Below, piece after piece: positions 24,875 through 33,365 of a stretch of 59,593 nt of DNA (within the stretch, counting starts at the first letter, position 1; each line of letters begins with the position of its first letter). The notes beneath the pieces were generated by a model that had not been told where the DNA came from, ran no database searches, and was given only the letters and a program-made list of their open reading frames with translations. The stretch is from Pseudomonadota bacterium (GTDB taxonomy: Bacteria > Bdellovibrionota_B > Oligoflexia > Oligoflexales > CAIYRB01), in contig JAPLFY010000044.1 of assembly GCA_026390435.1 (NCBI GenBank), positions 1 through 59,593 on the forward strand, read 5' to 3'. The position numbers and the translations under genes are program-made.

Positions 24875-26539
24875 TTGACGATGCCGACCATGCCGGTAGT
24901 GCACCTGCTCACAGTCGATTCGACGTCTAATTATGCTGCTCAGTTGCTTAAACAAAGCTCTGCACCGGCTACCCCTGTTCCACCATTTTTAGTCTGGAGT
25001 GAGCAGCAAACTGGGGGGCGTGGGCGCCGCGGGCATGAGTGGATTAGCCCAGTCGGAAATCTCTACCTAACGATGGTGCTACCGGCGCAAGCAGACCCAC
25101 CCACTAAGCAAGGACTGCTGCCACTCAAGGCTGGTGTGATCATCGCTCGCCTGTTGCAACAGTATTTTGGCCTGCGCCTGACGTTAAAATGGCCCAATGA
25201 TTTACTGTTCGGTGGTCGCAAACTCGGCGGCTTGCTGCTGGAAACCTCAAGCAATGGCACGCAATTTGGCGAGTTATTAATTGGGCTGGGACTCAACTTA
25301 AATCATACGCCAGATATTAAAGGTGGCGATTACCTACCTACATCTCTGAGCGAGATTTTGGGTAAAGACGTTGCCATCAATGAACTAGTGCAATTATTCG
25401 CTAGAGACTTCCTAGCTTGTTGGCAAGCGCTAGCCACTGCATCGGTACCCGAAGCATATGCCGAGTTTGGTGTCGGTCCAGATGAACTCTGCTTCCAGGA
25501 TTCACCTGATGCGTCACCTGATGCCTCCACTGAGGCCTCACCTGATGCCTCATTTAATTCTAGCGATGACGCAAACATTGGCCGGCGATGGGGACGACTT
25601 GGCGTCTTACGTGACGACGGTAGTCAAATGATGCAGGTGTTAGAACAAGAAGAATCGATAGCTCTCAGCCACGCCGATCACGGCTGGCGCTGGTCATTCC
25701 AAAGTAAATATCCCATGCCTCTCGCCGTCGCTGATATCGGCAATACTGCGGTGAAGATTGCTTGGTATGACGATGCACTCAGCCCAACGCCAGACCGTGT
25801 CTTGGTACATGCGTATCAAGAGAACGACGACACGTTACGGCAAGCTCTGACGACTTTAAAACAGCACAGTAGCTACCCATACCCAACGCTCCACATTGTC
25901 TCCGTACGGCCGGAGCAAACGAAATTATTGACGCGCCTGGCACAGGAATGTGGGTGGTCTGCGGTGACCGTTCGTAAGAGACCCGTACGTCGCCACTGTA
26001 AATTGCACTCGCCTGGTTATTTGCTCAAGGATTTAGGGATCGATCGTTTGGCTGCGATTGAAGCGTGGTTATCAATGCTCACATCTGAACAACGGCAGTT
26101 GCAAGATCACTACGGCATCGTAGTCGCAGCGGGCACCGCAACCACGATCGATGCCGTCGGAGTTGATGGAAGGCATTTCGGTGGCCTAATTTTGCCCGGA
26201 CTTACCTTGGCCATGCAAAGCCTGCATCAAGTGGCGAGTCTACTTCCAGAAATCGCCGCAGAACAGGCTCTCACAGCAGAAATTGCCGAGCAGGGACTTG
26301 GACACGACACACGCACAGCGATGATGTGCGCCGCCGTTGAGATGACTCTCGGAGCGATTAATCAGACTCGCACGAGACTGCAAGGCGACATGCATCTGCA
26401 CGAACTTCCGCACGGCATATGTATGACTGGCGGTTGGGGTGAACGGCTAGCACCGCTGATCGGGACAAATTACCAGCCAAATTTAGTGTTAAACGGAGCT
26501 CGAGTCCTAGTGCTCGGTGGTTGGCAAAAGCCAAATTAG
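24875..26539 (+). CDS. birA-coaX: Bifunctional biotin-protein ligase / type III pantothenate kinase (BirA-CoaX fusion)
   Basis: A 554-residue fusion. Residues 1-285 are a biotin ligase without the DNA-binding HTH: EQQTGGRGRRGHEW, LTLKWPNDLL, GRKLGGLLLE and LIGLGLNLN, with the small C-terminal domain resuming at WGRLGVLRDDG. Residues about 286-554 are CoaX: AVADIGNTAVKI, GIDRLAAIEAW, AGTATTIDAVG and GGLILPG. It would biotinylate AccB and phosphorylate pantothenate. Such fusions are known in other bacteria. An insertion near residues 210-225 carries SPDA repeats from a 12-base tandem. TTG is preferred as start (AAGGAG six bases before); ATG at 24881 is the alternative. Confidence 0.93.
   Translation: MTMPTMPVVHLLTVDSTSNYAAQLLKQSSAPATPVPPFLVWSEQQTGGRGRRGHEWISPVGNLYLTMVLPAQADPPTKQGLLPLKAGVIIARLLQQYFGLRLTLKWPNDLLFGGRKLGGLLLETSSNGTQFGELLIGLGLNLNHTPDIKGGDYLPTSLSEILGKDVAINELVQLFARDFLACWQALATASVPEAYAEFGVGPDELCFQDSPDASPDASTEASPDASFNSSDDANIGRRWGRLGVLRDDGSQMMQVLEQEESIALSHADHGWRWSFQSKYPMPLAVADIGNTAVKIAWYDDALSPTPDRVLVHAYQENDDTLRQALTTLKQHSSYPYPTLHIVSVRPEQTKLLTRLAQECGWSAVTVRKRPVRRHCKLHSPGYLLKDLGIDRLAAIEAWLSMLTSEQRQLQDHYGIVVAAGTATTIDAVGVDGRHFGGLILPGLTLAMQSLHQVASLLPEIAAEQALTAEIAEQGLGHDTRTAMMCAAVEMTLGAINQTRTRLQGDMHLHELPHGICMTGGWGERLAPLIGTNYQPNLVLNGARVLVLGGWQKPN
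25502..25549 (+). repeat. 12-base in-frame tandem repeat inside birA
   Basis: Four 12-base units with consensus TCACCTGATGCC, the third diverged to TCCACTGAGGCC, encode SPDA, SPDA, STEA, SPDA. The unit is a multiple of three, so copy-number changes would keep the frame. The repeat lies in a linker between the catalytic core and the C-terminal domain of the biotin-ligase half. Confidence 0.9.
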
Positions 26540-26563
26540 GATGCGCCCTGCCGGGCGCACAAA

Positions 26564-26720
26564 AAAAGAGAAGCCCACCTCAATGAGGCGGGCTTCCACA
26601 TGCGGAGAAGATAAACCTTGGTGAAAAGAGTTGTTGCTTTCCTGAGGGATGACTTTCGCCTGACACTCAGAGTCTCGGATCAGGGCCGCTACAGAGTGCG
26701 GCTACTCGGGACCACCAAGG
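26564..26720 (-). ncRNA. Candidate small structured RNA ending in an intrinsic terminator
   Basis: Read on the minus strand, CCTTGGTG (26720-26713) pairs perfectly with CACCAAGG (26623-26616), closing a region of about 100 bases. Inside it is a GCCGC/GCGGC hairpin, and CCTGA and TCAGG also pair. A TGCTAAAAT extended -10-like box ends at 26724, about where a promoter for this RNA would lie, although no good -35 is visible. The strong terminator at 26570-26596 follows. Together these suggest an independent small RNA. It could instead be the 3' untranslated region of mtaB. I could not match it to a known family. Confidence 0.35.
26570..26596 (-). terminator. Strong Rho-independent terminator, minus strand
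   Basis: Arms 26570-26581 and 26585-26596 form a 12-pair stem with a three-base loop. On the minus strand all pairs hold, one as G-U; on the plus strand that pair is an A-C mismatch. The minus strand then reads TCTTTTTTT. Orientation is therefore minus: it ends mtaB or the candidate RNA. Confidence 0.9.
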
Positions 26721-26868
26721 ATGATTTTAGCAGACTCAGAGGACTTTGCACGGAAAGACCTGTAACCCCTTGATTGCCCTCAAAGCCGCGTCAGACAAAG
26801 GATGTAAGCCACTGAGATTGCGCTAGTCTTTGGTTTATGAGAGACAGGTAAGAGGCCGGGCGCGTTCT

Positions 26869-28227
26869 TTAGGATAGGCTGCGCCCGAGAAGCCGACTGG
26901 GTCCAACCAAGCCCTTCAATATCACTGGACTAATCGTTCCAGCCGGATGGTTGGTCGCAGCACCAACCACGGATAGGTAATTTTGGCTATGTCCCAAGCG
27001 CCGACCTTGGGCGTCCAAGTCCTTCTCCCAGAGGATGGGGAGCGTCCGCCCGATGAAGCGCCGAGCATAATTTGCCGCCAGCTCGTCCGATAGACGTCGC
27101 AACTCTGCAGCGCGCTCTTTGATCACCTCAGCGGGTAGGTGACCAGGCATCCGCACGGCCGCTGTATTCGGCCGCTGCGAATAGGGAAACACATGCAGAT
27201 AACTCAACTCGAGATCTTTGATCAGAGCGACGGTATCGGCAAAGTCTTCCTCGGTCTCGCCAGGAAAGCCAGGAATCACATCAGCGCCGATACTGGCATC
27301 GGGGAAATGCGCCCGAAAGCGCGTCACCGCATCAGCATAACCGGCAGGATCATAGGTCCTACGCATCAGTTTCAATATGCGGGCAGATCCAGATTGCAAA
27401 GGGAGGTGCAGGTGATCGCAAACCAGCTCGGGCTTTTCGGCCAGCGCGGCGACCAATTCCGGTGTCAATTCTGCCGGCTCCAGCGACGAGATACGCAGCC
27501 GTTTCATGGCCGGCAACGCCAGCAGCTCGCGGACAAGGCCGGCGATCGGATGCGCCACATCTGCCGCCTCGGCAAGGTCACGTCCGTAGTCTCCGATGTG
27601 GATACCCGTCAGCACGATTTCCGGCACACCCTCGGCCAGCAGGCGTTCGCACTCAGCCATGACTTGCGCCTGCGGTACACTGCGACTGGCTCCGCGTGCG
27701 TAAGGGATCAGACAATAGGTGCAAAAACCGTTACAGCCATCTTGGACCTTAACAAAGGCCCGCGTTTGCTCCGAACTTGCGCGGTCAAAGAAAGTCACAG
27801 CCGACTTAAAATGAGTTTGCTTATTGTCCTTCACCGCCGTGATGCCTTCCGGCAGCTTCGCAGTGACAATACCGGATTGCCTAGCCTCCATGTTGGCGAC
27901 TACCGTTTCCACCAACCGCTCCTTGGCAGCATTAGGCACCACGAGGTCGATCTCATCCATCGCGACTAGCCGCGCTGAGTCGGTTTGAGCATAACAGCCA
28001 GTAAAAACGAGCAATGTCTCGGGGCATTCACGCCGCAAACGGCGCGCCAAATAACGCGCCTCCCGCTCGGCATTGGCAGTGACGCTGCAGGTGTTGATGA
28101 CCGTAATATCGGCCTGTTTGGGATCGGTCGTGAGAGCGTAACCCTTCGCCTTAAACTGATTTTCTAAGGCATGGCCATCGAATGTATTGACCTTGCATCC
28201 GAGAGTTTTAACGTATACGCTTGCCAT
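26869..28227 (-). CDS. mtaB: tRNA t6A37 methylthiotransferase MtaB
   Basis: A 452-residue radical-SAM methylthiotransferase. The N-terminal UPF0004 domain has cysteines C11 (LGCKVN), C47 (NTCSVT) and C78 (FTGCYAQ), which hold one 4Fe-4S cluster; the radical-SAM cluster is held by C165, C169 and C172 in CNGFCTYC. A basic TRAM-like C-terminal domain follows (RRFIGRTLPILWEKD). The LGCKVN form and overall pattern point to the MtaB subgroup, which makes 2-methylthio-t6A in tRNAs reading ANN codons, rather than to MiaB or RimO. It is divergent from ccmF across 191 bases. Confidence 0.93.
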   Translation of the reverse strand: MASVYVKTLGCKVNTFDGHALENQFKAKGYALTTDPKQADITVINTCSVTANAEREARYLARRLRRECPETLLVFTGCYAQTDSARLVAMDEIDLVVPNAAKERLVETVVANMEARQSGIVTAKLPEGITAVKDNKQTHFKSAVTFFDRASSEQTRAFVKVQDGCNGFCTYCLIPYARGASRSVPQAQVMAECERLLAEGVPEIVLTGIHIGDYGRDLAEAADVAHPIAGLVRELLALPAMKRLRISSLEPAELTPELVAALAEKPELVCDHLHLPLQSGSARILKLMRRTYDPAGYADAVTRFRAHFPDASIGADVIPGFPGETEEDFADTVALIKDLELSYLHVFPYSQRPNTAAVRMPGHLPAEVIKERAAELRRLSDELAANYARRFIGRTLPILWEKDLDAQGRRLGHSQNYLSVVGAATNHPAGTISPVILKGLVGPSRLLGRSLS

Positions 28228-28418
28228 GATTTCGCCCGTGTGATTCGGATGATGCTCACGCGGATCAGAAGACCCGCGGCTCGCTCGCCACCCCCCGTGT
28301 ATCCTCAGTTACCGGAAAGCCAGGGCACCTGGCAAGTCCAGTCTGCTCAGCCGACGGTCTTCAGTGATCTCAGGCAGGTAGAGAAATGGTAGGCGCCCAC
28401 TCTTAAGGAGATCGGCAG

Positions 28419-30398
28419 ATGCTCGCGGACCTAGGTTTTTATTTGTTACTTCTCTGCTTTCTGAGCACCTGTTACGGGGTCCTTTCGGCGGTACTCGCCG
28501 CATATTGGCGACATCGCCGGCTGTACCGCTCGTCGCGATTAGCGCTCACCGCAACGTGTGTGATGGCGTTGTCTGCGGCCGGCCTGCTTTGGTACCTATT
28601 TTTTCACCGGGACTATTCCGTTGCTTATGTTTTTAAAACTTCGAGCAATGACCTGCCGCAGATTTATACCCTGACAGCTTTTTGGTCTTCACTAGAGGGA
28701 TCACACTTTCTCTGGACCTTGTTACTCTCGATTTACGCGACCATTGCACTGTGGACCTACAGCCGCGACAATGAACACATCATGCCGTACGTCTCGGCAA
28801 GTCTGCAGGCTGTTTTGGCCTGGATGTTTTATCTGGCAATCAGTCACTCCGATCCATTCCTGCGCATGTTCCCTTCCGCTGCTGATGGACAGGGCATGAA
28901 TACCCTGCTGCAGAATCCGTATATGGCGATCCATCCCCCTACCCTTTTCACAGGCTACACGGCGCTGGCTATTCCCGCTGCTTATAGCGTGGCGGCTCTC
29001 GGTTACGGTGACATTACCGAAGGCTGGCTCAAAACGACGCGCCGTTGGACCTTGTTCGCCTGGTGCGCTCTTACTGCCGGCATCATCCTTGGTGGTCACT
29101 GGGCTTATGTCGAGCTAGGCTGGTCCGGTTACTGGGCCTGGGATCCGGTCGAAAACTCCAGCTTCATCCCTTGGATTTTCTGTACCGCACTCCTGCACTC
29201 ATTAGTCGTCCAAGACAAACTGGGTCACCTGAAGCGGCTGAGTTTAATTCTGGCCTTTCTGGCTTTCTTCTTTAGTTTCTTTGGCACGTTTATCACCCGT
29301 TCCGGCGTGATCAGCTCGGTCCACTCGTTTGCGGAATCCCCCATCGGCCCCAACTACTTGGCCTTCTTGGCTAGTATGTTGCTGATTGTCGCGGTGCTTT
29401 ATGGATTCCGCGCGCCGTCCATTTTACCTCCCGAAGCTGACAAAGCCTGGGGGGTTTCAAAAGAGTCCGCCCTCGTTATTACGCAGTTTCTGCTGCTAAC
29501 ATTGGCCGCCATTGTTTGCGTCGGGACTCTGTACCCCATCATCTCAGAGGCGATCACGAGTGAACGCACCACGGTACAAGCCCCTTACTTCAATGCTTTT
29601 GCACCGTGGATCGGACTGGGTTTGGTGATGGCCATCGCCCTCGGCAACATGATGCGCTATCAATCCGCTAAGATTCCACATGGCGCCAAGCTCATGACGA
29701 TTGCCGCTGTTTGTGCTGCGCCGATCGCTGCTGTTTTAATCATTGGCGGCGATGTCATGCTGACGAAAAAGCCATTTAACTTGGGGGCGCAATTAGTCGG
29801 ACTCTGCCTATGTGCGTGGTCTGCTTGCTGCCTGACGGGCGATCTGTTCCTGAGAATTAAGGATCTACGCTACAAACTCGGTTTATTCTTCACCCGCAAT
29901 CTCGCCTACTTTGGCGGCTACGTTGCTCACATTGGCTTAATTATCGCGATTGCCGGCTTTCTCGGCAACTACCGCGGTATGCAAAAGGTGGCCACGCTGA
30001 ACCAAGGCGAATCGATCGACTTCTACGGCTACAATCTGAAGTTTGACGAAATCAAAATTGCCCAAAAAGACAATGCTACGCTCTATCAAGGATTCATCAA
30101 TGTGAGCCGTAATGGGTTAGAATTGCCACCGATTCACCCAGCTCGCAGCAAATACCCGACGTCGTCCAACCTCAATCACGAGATCGCACTCATGTCGACT
30201 TTTTGGCATGATCTCTATGTCACTCTCTCTGATTTTGACCGAGATACAGGCAAGAAAGCGACCTTTGAATTCCACATCAATCCAACGGTCCGCTTCGTTT
30301 GGATAGCGGCTTTTGTCATGGTCACTGGCGGCTTGCTCGCAATTTCTGACCGTTACCGCGGCAGCAAGAGTCGAGACGCCATTCGAGCCACGGAGTGA
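28419..30398 (+). CDS. ccmF: Cytochrome c-type biogenesis protein CcmF
   Basis: A 659-residue polytopic inner-membrane protein with about 14 hydrophobic segments. The periplasmic haem-handling WWD motif is clear: ELGWSGYWAWDPVENSSFIP. CcmF, with CcmH, transfers haem from CcmE to apocytochrome c. The periplasmic loop near the C-terminus (about 520-620) and final membrane helix are present, and length matches the family. AAGGAGATCGGCAG gives a clear start. It is the first gene of a five-gene run; ccmA-E are not in the window. Confidence 0.96.
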   Translation: MLADLGFYLLLLCFLSTCYGVLSAVLAAYWRHRRLYRSSRLALTATCVMALSAAGLLWYLFFHRDYSVAYVFKTSSNDLPQIYTLTAFWSSLEGSHFLWTLLLSIYATIALWTYSRDNEHIMPYVSASLQAVLAWMFYLAISHSDPFLRMFPSAADGQGMNTLLQNPYMAIHPPTLFTGYTALAIPAAYSVAALGYGDITEGWLKTTRRWTLFAWCALTAGIILGGHWAYVELGWSGYWAWDPVENSSFIPWIFCTALLHSLVVQDKLGHLKRLSLILAFLAFFFSFFGTFITRSGVISSVHSFAESPIGPNYLAFLASMLLIVAVLYGFRAPSILPPEADKAWGVSKESALVITQFLLLTLAAIVCVGTLYPIISEAITSERTTVQAPYFNAFAPWIGLGLVMAIALGNMMRYQSAKIPHGAKLMTIAAVCAAPIAAVLIIGGDVMLTKKPFNLGAQLVGLCLCAWSACCLTGDLFLRIKDLRYKLGLFFTRNLAYFGGYVAHIGLIIAIAGFLGNYRGMQKVATLNQGESIDFYGYNLKFDEIKIAQKDNATLYQGFINVSRNGLELPPIHPARSKYPTSSNLNHEIALMSTFWHDLYVTLSDFDRDTGKKATFEFHINPTVRFVWIAAFVMVTGGLLAISDRYRGSKSRDAIRATE

Positions 30399-30409
30399 AG
30401 GAGATCATC

Positions 30410-30934
30410 ATGTTCTTACCGAACGCGCGCACTGTCATCCGCGGACTTTTATTTGCGGCGCTCATAAGTGTCGCAGGGAGCTTTCCCTGTCTTGCTGGGG
30501 AGTCGGGTCCGGTCGATGAAGATGCACTTAAAAAGGCATGGCCCTCAGATGGTCCCCAGGGGGAGTTATTCCACGAGGTGTCTTCCTCACTTCGTTGTCC
30601 TACATGTACCGGCATTAGTGTACTCGAGTCTGATGCGCGCTTTTCGCAACAGATCAAAAGTATCGTACTGGAGCAGGTTCAAGCCGGCAAAACACGAGAA
30701 CAAATTTTACAGCACTTTACCGAGCGCTACGGTCCGTGGATTTTACGCTCACCGCCAGCTAAGGGCTTCAACATATTAGCCTGGTTATTGCCGCTGAGCA
30801 TTTTACTCGCTGGTCCCCCAGCGGTATGGTTTTTTGTTTGGCGTAAAAGACGGGTCGTGAGCACCCTAGGAGTGCGTGCCGCTGACGACATCATCAAAGA
30901 AATGCAAGCACGGCTTGAGGAGATGCGAGCGTGA
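30410..30934 (+). CDS. ccmH: Cytochrome c maturation protein CcmH (NrfF type)
   Basis: A 174-residue product from the ATG at 30410, seven bases after AAGGAG; a GTG at 30395 would overlap the ccmF stop. It has a signal peptide (to about residue 28), then the redox motif LRCPTC, which reduces the haem-binding cysteines of apocytochrome c, followed by QIKSIVLEQVQAGKTREQIL and ERYGPWIL, all typical of CcmH/NrfF. A hydrophobic helix near residues 115-140 anchors the C-terminus. The stop overlaps the next start. Confidence 0.93.
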   Translation: MFLPNARTVIRGLLFAALISVAGSFPCLAGESGPVDEDALKKAWPSDGPQGELFHEVSSSLRCPTCTGISVLESDARFSQQIKSIVLEQVQAGKTREQILQHFTERYGPWILRSPPAKGFNILAWLLPLSILLAGPPAVWFFVWRKRRVVSTLGVRAADDIIKEMQARLEEMRA

Positions 30935-31230
30935 TTTATCTCTCGGTAGTCATTAGCCTGATACTTCTCTCGGTACTACTGGCGCCTTTTTGGCTGGGGC
31001 GCGGTGGCCTGCTGCAGGCGGGATCTTCCATCAATTCGCCCAGTGAACTGCAAGCGATCAAGACTGCATTGCTGAAGCGTTATATAGACGACGAGCTGGC
31101 ATTTAAATCCGACAATTTATCGCCACTTTCTTGGGAGCAACGCAAAAGCTTTCTGACGAACCGCTATATTGACGCATCTCGCCGCCTCGACTTTCTCGAA
31201 CACACGCAGCAAAGCGGAGGTGCACTGTGA
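30931..31230 (+). CDS. Small single-span membrane protein in the ccm operon (CcmI-like N-terminus)
   Basis: A 99-residue protein starting with GTG that overlaps the ccmH stop by four bases. Residues 2-20 are one membrane segment; the rest is a soluble helical tail (AIKTALLKRYIDDELAFKSD, KSFLTNRYIDASRRLDFL). Position after ccmH and the one-helix-plus-coiled-tail form recall the N-terminal part of CcmI, which escorts apocytochrome c, but there are no TPR repeats. The role in cytochrome assembly is inferred from the operon. Confidence 0.7.
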   Translation: MIYLSVVISLILLSVLLAPFWLGRGGLLQAGSSINSPSELQAIKTALLKRYIDDELAFKSDNLSPLSWEQRKSFLTNRYIDASRRLDFLEHTQQSGGAL

Positions 31231-31922
31231 GCACCACCAAACTTTGGCAAAATCTGAATCTCGGCCTTACTTTAACTATCGCTCTGCTAGCTACAGCCGC
31301 CCGGGCTGAGGTTTACGTCACCCCCAAGCACTTGCTCATCTTGCGCGAAGGCCTGGACACCATTTATGGTAGTTATATCTTCGCCTTGCAAAATACCGGG
31401 GAGAAGCCTGAGCATTTCAAAGTGCCCGTGATGCTCCCCAAAGAAACGGAAGACTTCACCCCCCAGGAAGGCCTGGAGCCGAGCGAGCTGACGCTCGCCC
31501 AGAACGGCAGTGTCGTCGTGGAAAAAGACGTCCAGCCAGGTGTGAATCTCATCGGCATCGGCTTTCGTCTGAGCGGTCGCTACGGCAAAGCCACTATGAC
31601 CTTTAATCCGGTCATGGACATTGACAGCTTCATTCTGCTGCTGCCGCGCGGCAGCGCTATGCAGGTCGGTTCCAACTTTTTAAAACCAGGTGATTCCGAC
31701 AGTGCGCCGGATCCACAATATATGCCGTGGACGACCAACGCCCCCATGAAAGCTAATGAAATTGTCAGCATTGAAGTCTCTGGCCTGCCCGAAGGGCGGT
31801 CGCGTCTGTGGATCCTTGGCGCCATCGTCGCCGGTATGCTGGTGCTACTAGCGGGATTTCTGGCGTGGCGTACGCGGCCGAAGATCAGCACCGATGGTGG
31901 TAGCTCAGTGCTAGTGGGTTAA
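31227..31922 (+). CDS. Periplasmic beta-rich protein with C-terminal anchor, ccm operon
   Basis: A 231-residue protein with a GTG start overlapping the previous stop by four bases (GGAGG upstream). A signal peptide ends near ATAARAEVYV. The mature domain (30-185) looks all-beta: YVTPKHLLILREG, YIFALQNTGEKPEHFKVPVM, RYGKATMTFNPV. A single membrane helix at about 194-214 is followed by a short basic tail. I know no function for it. Its tight coupling to ccmF-ccmH suggests a part in cytochrome c maturation or quality control at the periplasmic face. Confidence 0.72.
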   Translation: MSTTKLWQNLNLGLTLTIALLATAARAEVYVTPKHLLILREGLDTIYGSYIFALQNTGEKPEHFKVPVMLPKETEDFTPQEGLEPSELTLAQNGSVVVEKDVQPGVNLIGIGFRLSGRYGKATMTFNPVMDIDSFILLLPRGSAMQVGSNFLKPGDSDSAPDPQYMPWTTNAPMKANEIVSIEVSGLPEGRSRLWILGAIVAGMLVLLAGFLAWRTRPKISTDGGSSVLVG

Positions 31923-31945
31923 GGAAGAGCAACGGAGTTGCGAGT

Positions 31946-32236
31946 ATGTTTCGCGAGAATAAATGGACATTCACTGCCTTAGCGGTGATCGGATTAACGC
32001 TACTTTTCACGCGTGGCGGCATCGCTTCTTTGATGCCTCTCATGCGCGCCATGCTACCAGTCATTATCGCTGTCATTGCTTACCGCTTCGTACGCGGCAA
32101 AGTCAGGGATGTCATGGGACAGCAAGGACGCCCTGATCAGTTTAACGGACGCAGCGACGAGAGACAGAAAATCATCGACCTATGCCCAAAGTGCGGAACC
32201 TACCTGCGCCCAGGTCACCGCTGCCAGAAAAGCTAA
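31946..32236 (+). CDS. Small membrane protein with C-terminal zinc-ribbon-like motif
   Basis: A 96-residue protein. Two hydrophobic stretches (about 8-22 and 27-46) are followed by a cytosolic basic segment and a short metal-binding-like end, CPKCGTYLRPGHRC, with three cysteines and a His spaced like half a zinc ribbon. It follows the previous gene by 23 bases with CGGAG upstream of the ATG, so it is probably part of the ccm-linked transcript. Function is unknown; the cysteines could bind zinc or haem-related ligands. Confidence 0.65.
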   Translation: MFRENKWTFTALAVIGLTLLFTRGGIASLMPLMRAMLPVIIAVIAYRFVRGKVRDVMGQQGRPDQFNGRSDERQKIIDLCPKCGTYLRPGHRCQKS

Positions 32237-32269
32237 ACTTAATTGGATAAAAATGTACGGAGTTGAACG

Positions 32270-33202
32270 ATGCGGAGTCTGCGGCTGGCGTTGTTTCTAG
32301 CTACAATAGTAGCGGTAAACAATTGTGGCAGCGAGCCCCACAGTCGACTCAAAGATTCTGATGACATCATTCAGCAGTGGCGGGCGTTTGCGCCGGTCTG
32401 CGCTGGTTATCCAGCCAAGGCAAACTGTGATGATGGCGACATGGCTCTGTTCGGCGGCCTGCTATGTGCTGCAGGCGAAAGTCTAGGCTGCGACTTGGTG
32501 CGTGATGCCCAGAGCAGTGATGGCCAATGGTGGCGCTCGCCACGACGCAACCCAGGCAATTTGGGTGAGAAAAACTCATTCTCACGCGACATGGCTATGG
32601 GCGTCTTACTTTATTTGCAAACTGCCCAGGACACCGACGCCGCGCAGCGTTGGTTAGGCTGGATTCAAAATAATCGCCCCTGCGCCGTAGGCAAAATTCG
32701 GGGTCACTGCCCTGTGCCTGGACCGCACCGATTCTGTCGCGACGATGGCGATTTTCGTTGCGTTCTGACCCCAGCTAACTGGGCCCTAATGGGACGTGTC
32801 TGGGACGACCTTGGTTTGCCGCGCAGCCTCGAGATGAAGGCTTTTGCAGAGAGTGATGATTTAGTCTTAGCAGCTCAAGCAGCCCACTCCCCTAGCGGCT
32901 ATGCGCTACATCTGATCAGCACCGAGGTCTGGCTCAAACAACGGCTGAACACTTCTGAGCGCGTGAGACAATCTGCTGCAGGCACATTAATGACTCGGCA
33001 ACCGAGCAATCTTTTTTTTGAGTTTCTAAACCAAGGTCCAGTGCCAACACTGCGCGATCAGCTACGAAAAATCTGCCCCTCTGTCAGTAGCTCCTCCTCC
33101 GCTCGCAACCAATGGGCATGGGAGCGCGATACCAGTGAAAGCGCTTGGCGCGATAGCATGGGCTGGGACTGCATATTCATGGCGAAGCTGTTGGCGCTCT
33201 GA
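32270..33202 (+). CDS. Cysteine-rich lipoprotein of unknown function
   Basis: A 310-residue protein with a signal and a lipobox-like VNNC (Cys near 19). About a dozen further cysteines occur in spaced groups (PVCAGYPAKANC, LLCAAGESLGC, PCAVGKIRGHC, RFCRDDGDFRC), suggesting several disulphides and hence a periplasmic or surface location. Trp-rich helices (QRWLGWIQNNR, WALMGRVWDDLG) hint at an alpha-helical fold. I recognise no catalytic motif. It follows the ccm-linked genes on the same strand by 33 bases, so co-transcription is possible. Confidence 0.7.
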   Translation: MRSLRLALFLATIVAVNNCGSEPHSRLKDSDDIIQQWRAFAPVCAGYPAKANCDDGDMALFGGLLCAAGESLGCDLVRDAQSSDGQWWRSPRRNPGNLGEKNSFSRDMAMGVLLYLQTAQDTDAAQRWLGWIQNNRPCAVGKIRGHCPVPGPHRFCRDDGDFRCVLTPANWALMGRVWDDLGLPRSLEMKAFAESDDLVLAAQAAHSPSGYALHLISTEVWLKQRLNTSERVRQSAAGTLMTRQPSNLFFEFLNQGPVPTLRDQLRKICPSVSSSSSARNQWAWERDTSESAWRDSMGWDCIFMAKLLAL

Positions 33203-33365
33203 GATATCCGCCGCTGTAATGACGTAGAGCCGAGCAACAACAAGGCTCCGATGAGCAGTCTTTTAATTTCCCGCAAAAAATTATAGACTTTGCTTATTAC
33301 AATCATAAATCGCCAAGGGTCTACCGGACCTTAGTCCACAGTAGTTTACTCAGAGGAACTGGTAT

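Larger units (their letters stand above)
26540..26868. other. 329-base intergenic stretch between birA-coaX and mtaB
   Basis: No convincing coding frame occurs here. It contains a GC-rich hairpin (26542-26559), a strong minus-strand terminator (26570-26596), a candidate structured RNA upstream of it, and 140 more bases before the mtaB stop. In the latter, the minus strand reads TCAAGGGGTTACAGG, which recalls part of enterobacterial 6S RNA, but I could not fold a convincing 6S-like structure around it. Confidence 0.6.

Noticed and set aside
26542-26559. GC-rich hairpin TGCGCCC-TGCC-GGGCGCA after birA-coaX as a plus-strand terminator
   Set aside because: It is followed by an A-run, not a T-run, on the plus strand; the T-run belongs to the minus-strand terminator next to it.
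26740-26860. 6S RNA suggested by TCAAGGGGTTACAGG on the minus strand
   Set aside because: I could not find the long complementary 5' arm and central bubble required for 6S; the match may be chance.
27139-27969. 276-residue plus-strand open frame opposite mtaB
   Set aside because: Length is due to codon bias of mtaB; its sequence is Arg/His/Gln-rich with no recognisable fold, and mtaB is certain.
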